Origin: Geobacter argillaceus
GTDB taxonomy: Bacteria > Desulfobacterota > Desulfuromonadia > Geobacterales > DSM-12255
Reading direction: 5' to 3'
DNA: 64,000 nucleotides
Assembly: GCF_007830735.1 (NCBI RefSeq)
Contig: NZ_VLLN01000009.1
Location: 1-64,000, forward strand
Below, piece by piece: positions 24,554-33,940 of the stretch; the stretch's first letter is position 1, and each line of letters opens with the position of its first letter. The position numbers were made by a program, and so were the translations under genes. A model generated the notes under the pieces. The model searched no databases. It was given only the letters and a program-made list of their open reading frames with translations, and was not told the DNA's origin.

Positions 24554-25936
24554 TCAGCCGATCCTCCGCGCCTTGAAGAACCGCCCCTTGACCTTGTTGC
24601 CACGCAGGCAGGCCAGGGCCTGATCGGCGCTGGCCCGATTGATCGCCACATAGGTGTGGAAGTCGAAGACGTCGATTTTGCCGACCTCGCTCCCCGCAAG
24701 CCCTCCCTCGCCGGTCAGGGCGCCGAGGATATCGCCGGGGCGCAGCTTGTTCTTGCGCCCGCCATCGATGCAGAGCATTACCATGGGCGGCGTCAGTGCC
24801 CTGCCCGACGCCATCGGCAGCGCCGTCAGCTCCCCGCGTGGGACGGGGTCGCCCAGGGCGGTTTCGATCGCCGCCACCCGCCGCCGGTCATGGGCAGTCA
24901 CCAGGCTCAAGGCCAGCCCCTGCTCGCCGGCGCGCCCGGTTCGGCCGATGCGGTGGATATGGATCTCCGGGTCGCGGGACAGCTCGAAGTTGATCACCGC
25001 TGCCAGCTCCTTGATGTCGAGCCCGCGCGCGGCCACATCGGTCGCCACCAGCACCGACGTGCAGTTGCCGGCAAAGCGCACCAGCACCTGATCGCGCTCC
25101 CGCTGCTCCAGGTCACCGTGGATGGCCAGTGCGGCAAAACCCCGCGTGACCAGGGCATCGGCCAGTTCCTGGCACTCCACCTTGGTATTGCAGAAAACCA
25201 GGGTCGATTCCGGGCGATAGTGGCCAAGTATCCGCACCACGGCCTCGGTCCGCTCCTCCGGCGCAATCTCGTAGAACAGCTGCTCTATTGCCCCTTTGTC
25301 ATGCTGCTCATCGACGCTGACCTCCACCGGCTCATGCTGGAGCGTCGCGCTCAGGACGGCGATCTCCGGCGGATAGGTGGCGGAAAAAAGCAGCGTCTGC
25401 TTCCTGGCAGGGGTGGCGGCGATGAGGGCGCTGATGTCGTCCTGAAACCCCATGTCCAGCATCCGGTCGGCTTCATCCAGCACCAGCGTCTGCAACCCGG
25501 ACAGGTCGAGGCTCCCCCGCCGCAGGTGATCGAGCAGGCGGCCGGGGGTGCCGACCACCACATGGGCGCCATGCTCCAGCGAACCGAGCTGGGGACCGAA
25601 GGGAACGCCGCCGCAGAGGGTCAGGATCTTGATGTTGTCGGTGAAGCGCGCCAGCCGCCGCAACTCCTTGCCGACCTGGTCGGCCAGTTCGCGGGTCGGA
25701 CAGAGCACCAACGCCTGCACAACCGGACTGGTCACCACGAGACGGGTCAACAGGCCGATGCCGAAGGCGGCGGTCTTGCCGCTGCCGGTCTTGGCCTTGG
25801 CGATCACGTCCTTGCCGGCGAGAATCAGCGGCAGGCTGTGGGCCTGAATCGGCGTCATCCCGGCATACCCGAGGGAGGCCAGGTTCTTGAGCATGGGGGG
25901 CTTCAGGTGAAGCGCGGAAAATGCAGTAGTCGTCAT
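24554..25936 (-). CDS. dbpA: DEAD-box RNA helicase DbpA
   Basis: The 460-residue protein has the helicase motifs in order: Q motif (TPIQAHSLP), Walker A AKTGSGKT (near 47), [16 protein letters not shown] (VLDEADRML), SAT, ARGLD and [10 protein letters not shown]. The C-terminal domain (about 385-460) matches the DbpA RNA-binding domain (PGDILGALTGEGG...VAINRASADQAL) that recognises hairpin 92 of 23S rRNA. It acts in 50S assembly. The ATG at 25936 gives the conserved start; upstream in-frame codons lack a ribosome site. Confidence 0.93.
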   Translation of the reverse strand: MTTTAFSALHLKPPMLKNLASLGYAGMTPIQAHSLPLILAGKDVIAKAKTGSGKTAAFGIGLLTRLVVTSPVVQALVLCPTRELADQVGKELRRLARFTDNIKILTLCGGVPFGPQLGSLEHGAHVVVGTPGRLLDHLRRGSLDLSGLQTLVLDEADRMLDMGFQDDISALIAATPARKQTLLFSATYPPEIAVLSATLQHEPVEVSVDEQHDKGAIEQLFYEIAPEERTEAVVRILGHYRPESTLVFCNTKVECQELADALVTRGFAALAIHGDLEQRERDQVLVRFAGNCTSVLVATDVAARGLDIKELAAVINFELSRDPEIHIHRIGRTGRAGEQGLALSLVTAHDRRRVAAIETALGDPVPRGELTALPMASGRALTPPMVMLCIDGGRKNKLRPGDILGALTGEGGLAGSEVGKIDVFDFHTYVAINRASADQALACLRGNKVKGRFFKARRIG

Positions 25937-26109
25937 CGGTTGCTCATGTTTGTCTGTCCGACACCCTACCCCAGACGGCGCGATTCGTCCAGGTTTCAAT
26001 GGCATCAGGGGGATCGTGGAATAGTTGAACAGAATTGCCGGTTGCCGAGCCCTGTCATTTCCGCTACCATGCCGGGGCATTTTTCAATTCTCACGTAAAA
26101 GGAGTACCC

Positions 26110-26388
26110 ATGCCTACCGCAACCGCCCGCCACATCCTCGTGGACACCGAAGCCGAATGCCTGCAGCTCAAAGCCGAAATCGAAGCCGGCGCCGATTTTG
26201 CCGACGTCGCCAAAAGGAACTCCTCCTGCCCGTCACGCATGCAGGGGGGCGATCTCGGCGCCTTTGTCCCGGGGCAGATGGTCAAGGAGTTCGACGAGGT
26301 CGTCTTCTCCGGCGAAATCAACAAGGTCCTCGGTCCGGTCAGGACCCAGTTCGGCTATCATCTGATCGAGATCACCAAACGGTGGTAA
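26110..26388 (+). CDS. ppiC: Parvulin-type peptidyl-prolyl isomerase
   Basis: The 92-residue protein is a single cytoplasmic rotamase domain (ATARHILVDTEAEC...GGDLGAF...QFGYHLIEITKRW), the length and sequence pattern of PpiC. It has no signal peptide. AAAAGGAGT precedes the ATG at 26110. Its stop overlaps the start region of the SseB-like gene. Confidence 0.92.
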   Translation: MPTATARHILVDTEAECLQLKAEIEAGADFADVAKRNSSCPSRMQGGDLGAFVPGQMVKEFDEVVFSGEINKVLGPVRTQFGYHLIEITKRW

Positions 26389-26843
26389 CGGCAAGCGAAA
26401 GGCCACAGGAGATAACCGAACTCGACAGTGCGCTGGCGACCCTGCGTCAGGACATGAACGACGCCAAGGCCCAGTCGCAGTATTACGACATCTTTCTCAA
26501 CGCAACCTTTTACGTCCCTACCCTGGATGAACAGGCCCTGGACGGAACAGCCGACACGCCGCCGGAGGGGCAGGAGCAGGTGCTGCCGTTGGTCATGGAG
26601 TCGGAGGGTAACGACTACCTGATGCTCTTCGACACGAAGGAGCGTCTGCAGGCCTGGACCCGGACCGAAGGGAGATGGGTGGAAGTGCCGGGGCACGTAC
26701 TGGCAGCCACCTCCCTGCCGCCGCTCCATTGGGCACTGAATGTCGGTACCGAGCATTCCAAGCAGTTCATACCCGATGAGATCGCCTGGCTCCGGGCAGC
26801 GGTCGAGCGCTGCAACGCCGAGGCGGCCAAACAGGAGGAGTAG
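26382..26843 (+). CDS. SseB-like domain protein
   Basis: The frame encodes an SseB-type domain (LDSALATLRQD, NATFYVPTLDE, DYLMLFDTKERLQAW, GTEHSKQFIPDEIAWLR). No ATG lies upstream of the domain start. A GTG at 26382 inside the last codons of ppiC gives 153 residues and would be translationally coupled. The first ATG (26455) would cut into the domain. The function of stand-alone SseB-like proteins is unclear. Confidence 0.7.
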   Translation: MVTASERPQEITELDSALATLRQDMNDAKAQSQYYDIFLNATFYVPTLDEQALDGTADTPPEGQEQVLPLVMESEGNDYLMLFDTKERLQAWTRTEGRWVEVPGHVLAATSLPPLHWALNVGTEHSKQFIPDEIAWLRAAVERCNAEAAKQEE

Positions 26844-26872
26844 AGTACCCTCGCTGCTGATAAGGAAACACA

Positions 26873-26911
26873 GGGGGCACGTCCCACATCGGGAGGTGCC
26901 CCTTATTTTTT
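26873..26911 (+). terminator. Intrinsic terminator after ppiC and the SseB-like gene
   Basis: A GGGGCAC/GTGCCCC stem with a 15-base loop is followed by TTATTTTTT on the plus strand, 30 bases after the stop codon. Confidence 0.75.
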
Positions 26912-26963
26912 CAGCAGAAGCATGCCGAAGACGATGGACGCGACCAGAGACCTGTAAAGTGCG

Positions 26964-28274
26964 TTACGATCTGCTCCCCCGGCGACCGGTCTTGGGGGCG
27001 GGCCGCTCGGCCACCACCTTTTTCCGCCGGGGAGGAGTGGGCTTTGCCGGAGCCAGAGCCGACTTTTCCCGTTGTTTCCGTGCCTTGACCTGTACCTTGG
27101 CCAGCTTGCTTTCCTGCGCTTTGACACTCCGTTTGACCGCATACTGCGGAAACTCCGCCAGTGTCTGGCGCGGGATGGCATACGTGAGCAGCTTCTCGAT
27201 TGCGGCCAGGAGCGGCTGTTCTTCCCGGCAGACCAGCGAAAGCGCCACCCCGTCCTCGCCGGCCCGGCCGGTGCGACCGATCCGATGCACGTAGTCTTCG
27301 GGGACCTGGGGCAGATCGTAATTCACCACATGGGGCAGACGCTCGATGTCGAGCCCGCGCGCCGCCACATCGGTCGCCACCAGCACGCGAAATTCTCCCC
27401 GCTTGAACTCAGCCAGGGTGCGGGTCCTGATCGACTGGCTCTTGTTGCTGTGGATGGCGGCTGCCTTGATCCCGTCGTAGAGCAGTTCTTCGGTCAGCTT
27501 GTCCGCGCCGTAGCGGGTGCGGGCAAAGACCAGCACCTGCTGCCAGTTCCCGGAGCGGATCAGGTGCGAGAGCATTTCCCGTTTGCGGCTCCGTTCCACC
27601 TGGTAGACCGCCTGGGTCACCGCGTCGGCGGCAATGTTGCTGCGCGCCACCTCGATCCGCCGCGGTTTGTCGAGCAGTTCGTCGGCGAGCTGCTTGATGC
27701 TCCGGGAATAGGTTGCCGAAAAGAGCAGGGTCTGGCGTTTGGCCGGCAGATACTCCGCCACCCTGAGGATGTCGTCGATGAACCCCAGATCGAGCATCCG
27801 GTCGGCCTCGTCCAGCACCAGGAACTTGATCCGGGAGAGGTCCACACTGCCCCGTTCCGCATGATCCAAGAGCCGCCCCGGCGTTGCCACCACGATATCG
27901 ACACCGCGGTGCAGCCGCTCGATCTGGGCCTGGATGGTCACCCCGCCGTAGATCATCGTGGAGCGGAGCGACAGGCGCCGGGCATACAGGTTCATCTGTT
28001 CGCTCACCTGGGCCGCAAGTTCGCGGGTCGGCACCAGCACCAGGGCACGCGGTTTCCTCCGTTTTTCCGGGGGGATATTTTCACCCAGCCGCTGCACGAT
28101 CGGCAGGGCAAAGGCAGCTGTCTTGCCGGTGCCGGTCTGGGCGCCGGCAAGCAGGTCGCACCCCTCGAATATCACCGGAATCGCCCCGGACTGGATGGGG
28201 GTTGGCGCGGTATATCCCTGGGCGGCAATCGCACTCAACAGCTCGGCGCGCAGGCCAAGAGAGTCGAAGGACAT
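26964..28274 (-). CDS. rhlE: DEAD-box RNA helicase RhlE
   Basis: The 436-residue protein begins [16 protein letters not shown] and shows Walker [42 protein letters not shown] and [10 protein letters not shown]. The C-terminal tail (about 375-436) is basic and lysine/arginine/proline-rich with no folded RNA-binding domain, as in RhlE. It works in RNA remodelling and ribosome maturation. The ATG at 28274 follows AAGGAGTTC. It is a second DEAD-box gene within 3 kb of dbpA but in a separate transcription unit. Confidence 0.9.
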   Translation of the reverse strand: MSFDSLGLRAELLSAIAAQGYTAPTPIQSGAIPVIFEGCDLLAGAQTGTGKTAAFALPIVQRLGENIPPEKRRKPRALVLVPTRELAAQVSEQMNLYARRLSLRSTMIYGGVTIQAQIERLHRGVDIVVATPGRLLDHAERGSVDLSRIKFLVLDEADRMLDLGFIDDILRVAEYLPAKRQTLLFSATYSRSIKQLADELLDKPRRIEVARSNIAADAVTQAVYQVERSRKREMLSHLIRSGNWQQVLVFARTRYGADKLTEELLYDGIKAAAIHSNKSQSIRTRTLAEFKRGEFRVLVATDVAARGLDIERLPHVVNYDLPQVPEDYVHRIGRTGRAGEDGVALSLVCREEQPLLAAIEKLLTYAIPRQTLAEFPQYAVKRSVKAQESKLAKVQVKARKQREKSALAPAKPTPPRRKKVVAERPAPKTGRRGSRS

Positions 28275-28325
28275 CGGTCGAACTCCTTGTGCTGATCCGG
28301 TATGGCGGACGCAGCAGTTATCGTG

Positions 28326-28356
28326 AAAAATAAAAACCACAGGGTTGCCCCTGTGG
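28326..28356 (-). terminator. Intrinsic terminator after the tautomerase gene
   Basis: On the minus strand an 8-bp stem CCACAGGG/CCCTGTGG with a GCAA tetraloop is followed by TTTTTATTTTT. It separates the tautomerase/RluA/GapN unit from rhlE. Confidence 0.85.
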
Positions 28357-28438
28357 CTCAAATCTGCTCCCTGTATAGCACGCCGGCCCATGCGGCGGCA
28401 ATGTTTTCTTTCCGTAGCCCTCCGCTCCTGGCACTCGC

Positions 28439-28624
28439 CTACAGGATCTCTGAAAGCAGCTTTCCGCCGACACCGATGTTGTCCCGCTCCATCTCGTTGA
28501 TGAGCACGATGAATTTTTCGGCGGGAATCTGCGTCACTTCGCTGGCCTTTGCCGTCAGCTCCCTGACGAGCCCGGCCTTCTTTTCCTTGTCCAAGATACC
28601 AATATCGATCGTTATTACCGGCAT
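28439..28624 (-). CDS. 4-oxalocrotonate tautomerase family protein
   Basis: The 61-residue protein begins MPVITIDIG, so Pro1 (after Met removal) would be the catalytic base, as in the tautomerase superfamily. Length and the KAGLVRELT segment fit the 4-OT/DmpI subgroup. A GGAGCAG lies upstream. The substrate is unknown; no aromatic meta-cleavage genes are adjacent. Confidence 0.88.
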   Translation of the reverse strand: MPVITIDIGILDKEKKAGLVRELTAKASEVTQIPAEKFIVLINEMERDNIGVGGKLLSEIL

Positions 28625-28687
28625 GTACCTGCTCCTTTCGTTATTTACCTGTGCGTGCCCCGTACCACTACACGGTCATTGATTGTC

Positions 28688-29413
28688 TCAGGCTGCAGGC
28701 ACCTCCAGCTTCCCGACCAGACGGGAAACAAAATCGGGAATCCCGGTTGCAAAGGTCAACCGTTTGCCGCTGACAGGATGAGTGAAAGAGATCGAGCGGG
28801 CATGCAGTGCCAGGGTGCCATAGCCATCGTTCACCTTGCCGTATTTTCGGTCCCCGACAACGGGGTGCCCCTTTTCCGATAACTGCACCCGGATCTGGTG
28901 CTTGCGGCCAGTGAGCAGGTGGATCTCCAGCAGGCTGAACCCTCTCCCCTCTTTCAGGACCGTGTACTCCGTATGGGACAACTTGCCAAGTGCCGTATCT
29001 GGAGTCGAAAAGACCGTGAAGGCACTGTTTTCAGCCAGGTAGCTGCTGATTGTCCCCGCTTTAGGCACGAGCGAACCATGTACAACCGTCAGGTAACGCT
29101 TGTCGGTCTCCTGCCAGTGCCCCTGCAGAAAGATCTTGGCCGGCTCGCTCTTGGCAAGGATCAGGATGCCGGAGGTATCGCGGTCCAGGCGATGGACGAT
29201 GTAGACACGGTTTCGTGAGCGGGGATCACCCTTGCGGACATAGTCGTTGAGGATGGCATGGACCGTTCTCGACTTGTCCCGGTCCGTCCCCATCGTCAGG
29301 AGACCGGACGGTTTTTCCACCACGATGATATCCCGGTCCTCGTGGATGACCGTCACCCCTTTGGGCTGATGTTTCACAGGGGAACGTCTGGTTGCGGACA
29401 TGGCAGCCGTCAC
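28688..29413 (-). CDS. RluA-family pseudouridine synthase
   Basis: The 241-residue protein has the family motif HRLDRDTSG with catalytic Asp77, followed by [22 protein letters not shown]. There is no S4 domain at the N-terminus, so it is a short RluA/RluC-like enzyme. Its start overlaps the gapN stop by four bases (an in-frame ATG at 29401 is also possible). It modifies uridine in rRNA or tRNA; the target position cannot be read. Confidence 0.9.
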   Translation of the reverse strand: MTAAMSATRRSPVKHQPKGVTVIHEDRDIIVVEKPSGLLTMGTDRDKSRTVHAILNDYVRKGDPRSRNRVYIVHRLDRDTSGILILAKSEPAKIFLQGHWQETDKRYLTVVHGSLVPKAGTISSYLAENSAFTVFSTPDTALGKLSHTEYTVLKEGRGFSLLEIHLLTGRKHQIRVQLSEKGHPVVGDRKYGKVNDGYGTLALHARSISFTHPVSGKRLTFATGIPDFVSRLVGKLEVPAA

Positions 29414-31035
29414 AGGATGAAATCGGTGGACAGAAAGTTGGAGCGTCGTTCGCGCACGATGGCGCTGATCAGCGACTTGTTGCTCTCATTATCCTTGGCC
29501 GCCACCAGGGTGCGGATGGAGAAGGCGCGCAGGGCATCGGAGACGGACAGGGTACCCACCGCCGAGTCCTTGCGGCCGGTGAAGGGAAACACGTCGGGGC
29601 CGCGCTGGCACTGGCTGTTGATATTGACCCGGCAGACCTGATTCACCAGCGGATCGATCAACGCCGCCAGCGACGCGGTGTCCTGACCGAAAAGGCTGAC
29701 CTGCTGGCCGTAGCACGAATCCACCATGTAGCGGATCGGGGTTTCGATATCCCGGAACGGAAGCACCGGCACAATGGGCCCGAATTGCTCTTCGTGGTAC
29801 AGGCGCATCTGCTCGGTCACCGGATAGACCACGGCAGGCTGGAAGAAGCTGGCATTGACCGTCCCGCCACCTTCGTTGACAACGGCGGCCCCATGGGCGA
29901 CAGCGTCGTCAAGCAGCCCGGTCAGATAGTCCGTCTTGTCCGGCTCCGGCAACGGGGTGATGAACACGCCATCGTCCCATGGCATGCCGCATTTCAGCCC
30001 GGCAATGCTCTCGGTAAAGCGGCGCAGGAACTCCTCGGCCACGGCTTCGTGGACAAAGATCATCTTCAGGGCCGTACAGCGCTGGCCGTTGAACGACAGG
30101 CTGCCGGCGAGACATTCGGCCACCGCAAGATCCAAGTCGGCATCGGGCAGGATGATGGCCGGGTTCTTGGCTTCCAGGCCGAGGGTGACCCGCAGCCGGT
30201 GCGGCCGGGGATGGGCCTTCTGCAGGATATCGGCAGCCTTGCTGGTGCCGATGAAGGCAAGCAGGTCGATCTTTCCGGATGCCATGAGCGGCGGGGTAAT
30301 GGTTCGACCAGCACCGTAGAGCGTGTTCACCACGCCGGGCGGGAAGGCCTCGCCAAAGGCCTTCAGAAGCGGCTGGAACAGGAGCACCCCATGGCGCGGC
30401 GGCTTGACCACTGCGGTATTCCCCATGATCAGTGCCGGAATCAGGGTGGTGAAGGTCTCGTTGAGCGGGTAGTTGTACGGCCCCATGCTCAAGGTGACCC
30501 CCAGCGGCGCCCGGCGGATCTGGCCGATGATCCCCTGTTCGATGACAAAGCGCGACGACACCCGGTCCAGTTCCTTGAGGGCGTCGATGGTATCGGTGAT
30601 GTAATCCAGGGTCCGGTCGAACTCCTTGCGGGAGTCGGCCAGGCTCTTACCTATCTCCCACATCAGGAGCCTGACTACCTCCTCACGCTGCGCCTTCATG
30701 ATCCAGGCAAAGGTCTGGACATGGTCGATCCGCTGCCGCACCGGCATGGTGGGCCACCGGCCGCGGCCATGGTCATAGGCCCGCACGGCGGCATCCAGGG
30801 CGGCAAGCGCTTCGCCCTCCCCCATCAGGGGGAAGCTGCCGACCACCACACGCTCAGGCCCGTCGGGCGTGGGGCGGCAAACCGGCGACAGCACCTCCTG
30901 CACCGGTCCGGACCAGTGGCACAGGCGGCCGTCCAGCAGGTACTCGGTCTGGTTGATCGGTCCCGGCAGACGAAATTCTGCCGGGATCGCCTCTTCTGCC
31001 GGAAATATACTGGCCAGCGATGCACTCATTGACAC
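29410..31035 (-). CDS. gapN: Aldehyde dehydrogenase, GapN type (non-phosphorylating GAPDH)
   Basis: The 541-residue aldehyde dehydrogenase has general base Glu288 (LGLEAKN) and catalytic Cys320 in [11 protein letters not shown], the variant typical of NADP-dependent glyceraldehyde-3-phosphate dehydrogenase (GapN) rather than the FxxxGQxCC type. It would oxidise glyceraldehyde 3-phosphate to 3-phosphoglycerate giving NADPH. The start is GTG at 31035 because AGGAGG lies eight bases upstream; the nearby ATG at 31029 would be 14 bases away. It is translationally coupled with the RluA-type gene. Confidence 0.85.
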   Translation of the reverse strand: MSMSASLASIFPAEEAIPAEFRLPGPINQTEYLLDGRLCHWSGPVQEVLSPVCRPTPDGPERVVVGSFPLMGEGEALAALDAAVRAYDHGRGRWPTMPVRQRIDHVQTFAWIMKAQREEVVRLLMWEIGKSLADSRKEFDRTLDYITDTIDALKELDRVSSRFVIEQGIIGQIRRAPLGVTLSMGPYNYPLNETFTTLIPALIMGNTAVVKPPRHGVLLFQPLLKAFGEAFPPGVVNTLYGAGRTITPPLMASGKIDLLAFIGTSKAADILQKAHPRPHRLRVTLGLEAKNPAIILPDADLDLAVAECLAGSLSFNGQRCTALKMIFVHEAVAEEFLRRFTESIAGLKCGMPWDDGVFITPLPEPDKTDYLTGLLDDAVAHGAAVVNEGGGTVNASFFQPAVVYPVTEQMRLYHEEQFGPIVPVLPFRDIETPIRYMVDSCYGQQVSLFGQDTASLAALIDPLVNQVCRVNINSQCQRGPDVFPFTGRKDSAVGTLSVSDALRAFSIRTLVAAKDNESNKSLISAIVRERRSNFLSTDFIL

Positions 31036-31181
31036 GGCGGTTTCCTCCTGTCGAGCGGGCTTAGACAGCCGGATATGAAGTCCTGGGAGGTTGCATGCAG
31101 GAAACAGTGATCAGTGTATCGTTACCTCGCTGATTGGCAAGGCGGATGGGTGGGGGAGAAGGGTGAAGTCAACAAACTCCA

Positions 31182-31754
31182 TTACGTCGAGGCAAGGTCA
31201 AATGAGGATGCGGCACGGGAAGCCTGGTCGTAGCTGCCGGAAATGTTCCGCAGGAATTTGGCGATACTCCCCAACGTCTTCGCCTCGTCTTCACTCTTTG
31301 TAAAACTCCCGATGAGACAGGTATCGCGTACGGACTTATAGCGATTGCAGAGATCAGAGCCTTTTGGGGTGGCGGAATAATACATCTCCTTCCCCTTCTT
31401 GGCCCCGCTGACAAGGTCGGCGGCAACGAGCTTCTTGATCGAATAGGTGGCGAGATGCGTATCTTCGATATTCAGGATGAAGCAGACGTCAGCCAGACGC
31501 TTCTGCTTTCCGCGGTGATTGATATGATGCAGTATCAGGATATCCAGCGGTGCCATATCCTTTGCCCCGGCCGCATTCATACAGCGGATCATCCATCGTT
31601 CGAAGGCATGATAGGCAATGATCAGACCGAATTCGAATTCTGACGATTCCGGATAGGAGGTGGCAAGATGGGCAGACGTGACAATGCGCAGAGTATCGTC
31701 TACTCCGGAAGATGATTCTTGTGCTCCCTCTGCCGAGGGATGATCGATTGGCAT
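31182..31754 (-). CDS. MarR-like winged-helix transcriptional regulator
   Basis: The 190-residue protein has a winged-helix region (about 55-145: MAPLDILILHHINHRGKQKRLAD..., IEDTHLATYSIKKLVAADLV, YYSATPKGSDLC) of the MarR type. The N-terminal 30 residues look disordered. The ATG at 31754 follows AAGAGG. It is the last gene of the long minus-strand 5-oxoproline/acyl-CoA carboxylase array, 94 bases after the biotin carrier gene, so it may regulate that array. A MarR-sized palindrome overlaps the array promoter at 43136-43150. Confidence 0.75.
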   Translation of the reverse strand: MPIDHPSAEGAQESSSGVDDTLRIVTSAHLATSYPESSEFEFGLIIAYHAFERWMIRCMNAAGAKDMAPLDILILHHINHRGKQKRLADVCFILNIEDTHLATYSIKKLVAADLVSGAKKGKEMYYSATPKGSDLCNRYKSVRDTCLIGSFTKSEDEAKTLGSIAKFLRNISGSYDQASRAASSFDLAST

Positions 31755-31848
31755 GGCAAGCCTCTTGGTAGACTGAAATGGCGTGAATGAAGTGATATGT
31801 ATCGCAGTTGACCATAAATGTCCATGGGGTTTAGCCGGGGGCAACAGG

Positions 31849-32382
31849 CTAGGAATGCGATGACTCCTCTTCGGCCGGCTCCACGATGCACAGCTGGTCG
31901 CCGGCAAAAACCGGCACCCCCTCCCTGGCGGCCAGGGAACTGATGATCCCGGCCATGGGTGCCTTGATCTCGTTTTCCATCTTCATGGCCTCCAGGATGA
32001 TGACTGTCTGCCCCACTCCCACCCGGTCGCCCTCGTTTACCAGCACCTTCCAGACATTGCCGGCCATGGGCGCCCTGATTTCCTGCCGTCCGGAAAGACC
32101 GCCGACTGACTTCAGGGCAAGCCTCTGCTTCTTTTCATCGACCAGTTCGATCTCGAAGTGGTCGCCGTTGATATCGACCATGAACAGGTCGCTGCGCTCG
32201 TCCACATCGATATCCACCTCATAGGAACGGCCGTCGAGGATCAGTGAATAGAGGTTCGGCTGGGGTTCCCGGAAGTCCACCAGGTATGCAGTATCGCCCG
32301 CCTCGACCCGGTACCGGCCGGGAGCGGTTTCCACGACCCTGACCCTGGACTTTTCACCATTGCATATAGCCACGTATGTCAT
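31849..32382 (-). CDS. Biotin carboxyl carrier subunit of acyl-CoA carboxylase
   Basis: The 177-residue protein ends in a biotinyl domain (about 100-172) with the biotinylated Lys134 in EAMKMEN. The N-terminal 95 residues form a linker/BT-like region. It follows the biotin carboxylase gene by 19 bases and would shuttle carboxybiotin between that subunit and the carboxyltransferase. The architecture (separate carrier, carboxylase and carboxyltransferase) suits a propionyl-/acetyl-CoA carboxylase. Confidence 0.9.
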   Translation of the reverse strand: MTYVAICNGEKSRVRVVETAPGRYRVEAGDTAYLVDFREPQPNLYSLILDGRSYEVDIDVDERSDLFMVDINGDHFEIELVDEKKQRLALKSVGGLSGRQEIRAPMAGNVWKVLVNEGDRVGVGQTVIILEAMKMENEIKAPMAGIISSLAAREGVPVFAGDQLCIVEPAEEESSHS

Positions 32383-32401
32383 AGACGTACTCCCCGTCCC
32401 T

Positions 32402-33907
32402 TCATCTCGTCCCCCTCAGGCTCATCCGCCACGGATTGCCTCCCCTGTCGGAACCGGCGCTCCCAACGATCCCCCTGGCCCGCTCCCGGTCGCGCCGGAA
32501 GGCCTTGATGGCTGCCGCCACCAGGGCGATATGCTCTTCGGGCCTGGCCCGGTTTGCATCCTCAGCGGGAAAGGTCGTCTCGATGAAGGTGGTATCGAAC
32601 TCCCCGCTCAGGAAATGGGCGTTGCGCATCACCCTGCGGTGAAAAGGGATGGTCGTCTTGATCCCCTTGACCACGTACTCGGAAAGCGCGCGCCGGACCC
32701 GTCCGATGCAGCGTTCGCGGGAGTTCCCCCACACCACCAGCTTGGACAGCAGGGAGTCGTAATGAATGGGGACCTCCATCCCCTCGTACATGCCCGACTC
32801 GTCCCGGACCCAGGGGCCGCCCGGGACACGCAGGCCGCTGATCCTGCCCGACGTTGAGATGAAGTTGTGGTCCGGGTCCTCGGCGAAGATGCGGCATTCG
32901 ATGGCATGGCCGCTCATGCTGACCTCTTTCTGGGTCAGGGTAAGCCTGTGGCCTGCCGCGATGCGGATCATCTCCTTGCAGAGGTCTATGCCTACCACCA
33001 TCTCCGTCACCGGATGTTCGACCTGCAGGCGGGTATTCATCTCCAGGAAATAGAACTCACCGGTGACGCCTGAAACGACGAACTCCACGGTTCCCACCGA
33101 GTCGTAATTCACCGACCGTGCTGCAGCCACCGCCGCCTCCCCCATCCGCCGCCTGAGCTCCGGGTCGACAAAAGGCGAAGGGGCCTCTTCGATCAGTTTC
33201 TGGTGCCGGCGCTGGATGGAACACTCGCGCTCCCCGCAGTGGATGATGTTTCCATGCCGGTCCCCAAGGATCTGGACCTCGATGTGGCGCGGACTGACGA
33301 TGAACTTCTCAAGGTAGACGGCGTCGCTGCCGAAGGCCTTCAGCGCCTCTGACCTGACCAGCGTGAAGGCATCGGGCAACTCCTCGGGACGGTCGATCCT
33401 GCGCATCCCCTTGCCGCCAACACCACAGGCGGCCTTGAGCACGACCGGGTACCCGATCTCCGCGGCCATCTCCAGGGCCTGGGCTATAGAGGCAAGGTTT
33501 TCCTTCATCCCCGGCACGAGCGGCACCCCCATCTCGTCCACCGCCACGCGGGCATTGGTTTTATTGCCCATCACCCGGATGGCGTGGGGGTTCGGACCGA
33601 CGAAGGTCACCCCCTCCTGCTCGCAACGCTCGGCCAGCTCGACGCTTTCCGAGAGGAAGCCATAGCCGGGATGGATTGCGTCGCAGCCGGCCTGCCGGGC
33701 GACCTCCAGGATGCTGTCGATCACCAGGTAGGAACGGTTGGGCTCGGGCGGGCCGATACAGTAGGCCTCGTCTGCCATCCTGACATGGAGTGCGGCCCGG
33801 TCTGCCTCGGAATAGACCGCCACGGTCGGGATCTCCAGTTCCCGGCAGGCCCTGATGATACGGATCGCAATCTCGCCCCTGTTGGCAACGAGCATCTTCT
33901 TGAACAT
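32402..33907 (-). CDS. Biotin carboxylase subunit of acyl-CoA carboxylase
   Basis: The 501-residue ATP-grasp enzyme begins MFKKMLVANRGEIAIRIIRAC, has the glycine-rich ATP loop GVGGKGMR near 165 and the EMNTRLQVEHPVTE motif near 288. It carboxylates biotin using ATP and bicarbonate. About 50 residues beyond the usual AccC end form a charged tail. It lies 33 bases after the carboxyltransferase gene. It is unlikely to be the sole fatty-acid AccC because of its operon partners. Confidence 0.92.
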   Translation of the reverse strand: MFKKMLVANRGEIAIRIIRACRELEIPTVAVYSEADRAALHVRMADEAYCIGPPEPNRSYLVIDSILEVARQAGCDAIHPGYGFLSESVELAERCEQEGVTFVGPNPHAIRVMGNKTNARVAVDEMGVPLVPGMKENLASIAQALEMAAEIGYPVVLKAACGVGGKGMRRIDRPEELPDAFTLVRSEALKAFGSDAVYLEKFIVSPRHIEVQILGDRHGNIIHCGERECSIQRRHQKLIEEAPSPFVDPELRRRMGEAAVAAARSVNYDSVGTVEFVVSGVTGEFYFLEMNTRLQVEHPVTEMVVGIDLCKEMIRIAAGHRLTLTQKEVSMSGHAIECRIFAEDPDHNFISTSGRISGLRVPGGPWVRDESGMYEGMEVPIHYDSLLSKLVVWGNSRERCIGRVRRALSEYVVKGIKTTIPFHRRVMRNAHFLSGEFDTTFIETTFPAEDANRARPEEHIALVAAAIKAFRRDRERARGIVGSAGSDRGGNPWRMSLRGTR

Positions 33908-33940
33908 GCAGAGACTCCTTTTCGCTATGCCGCCAGACTG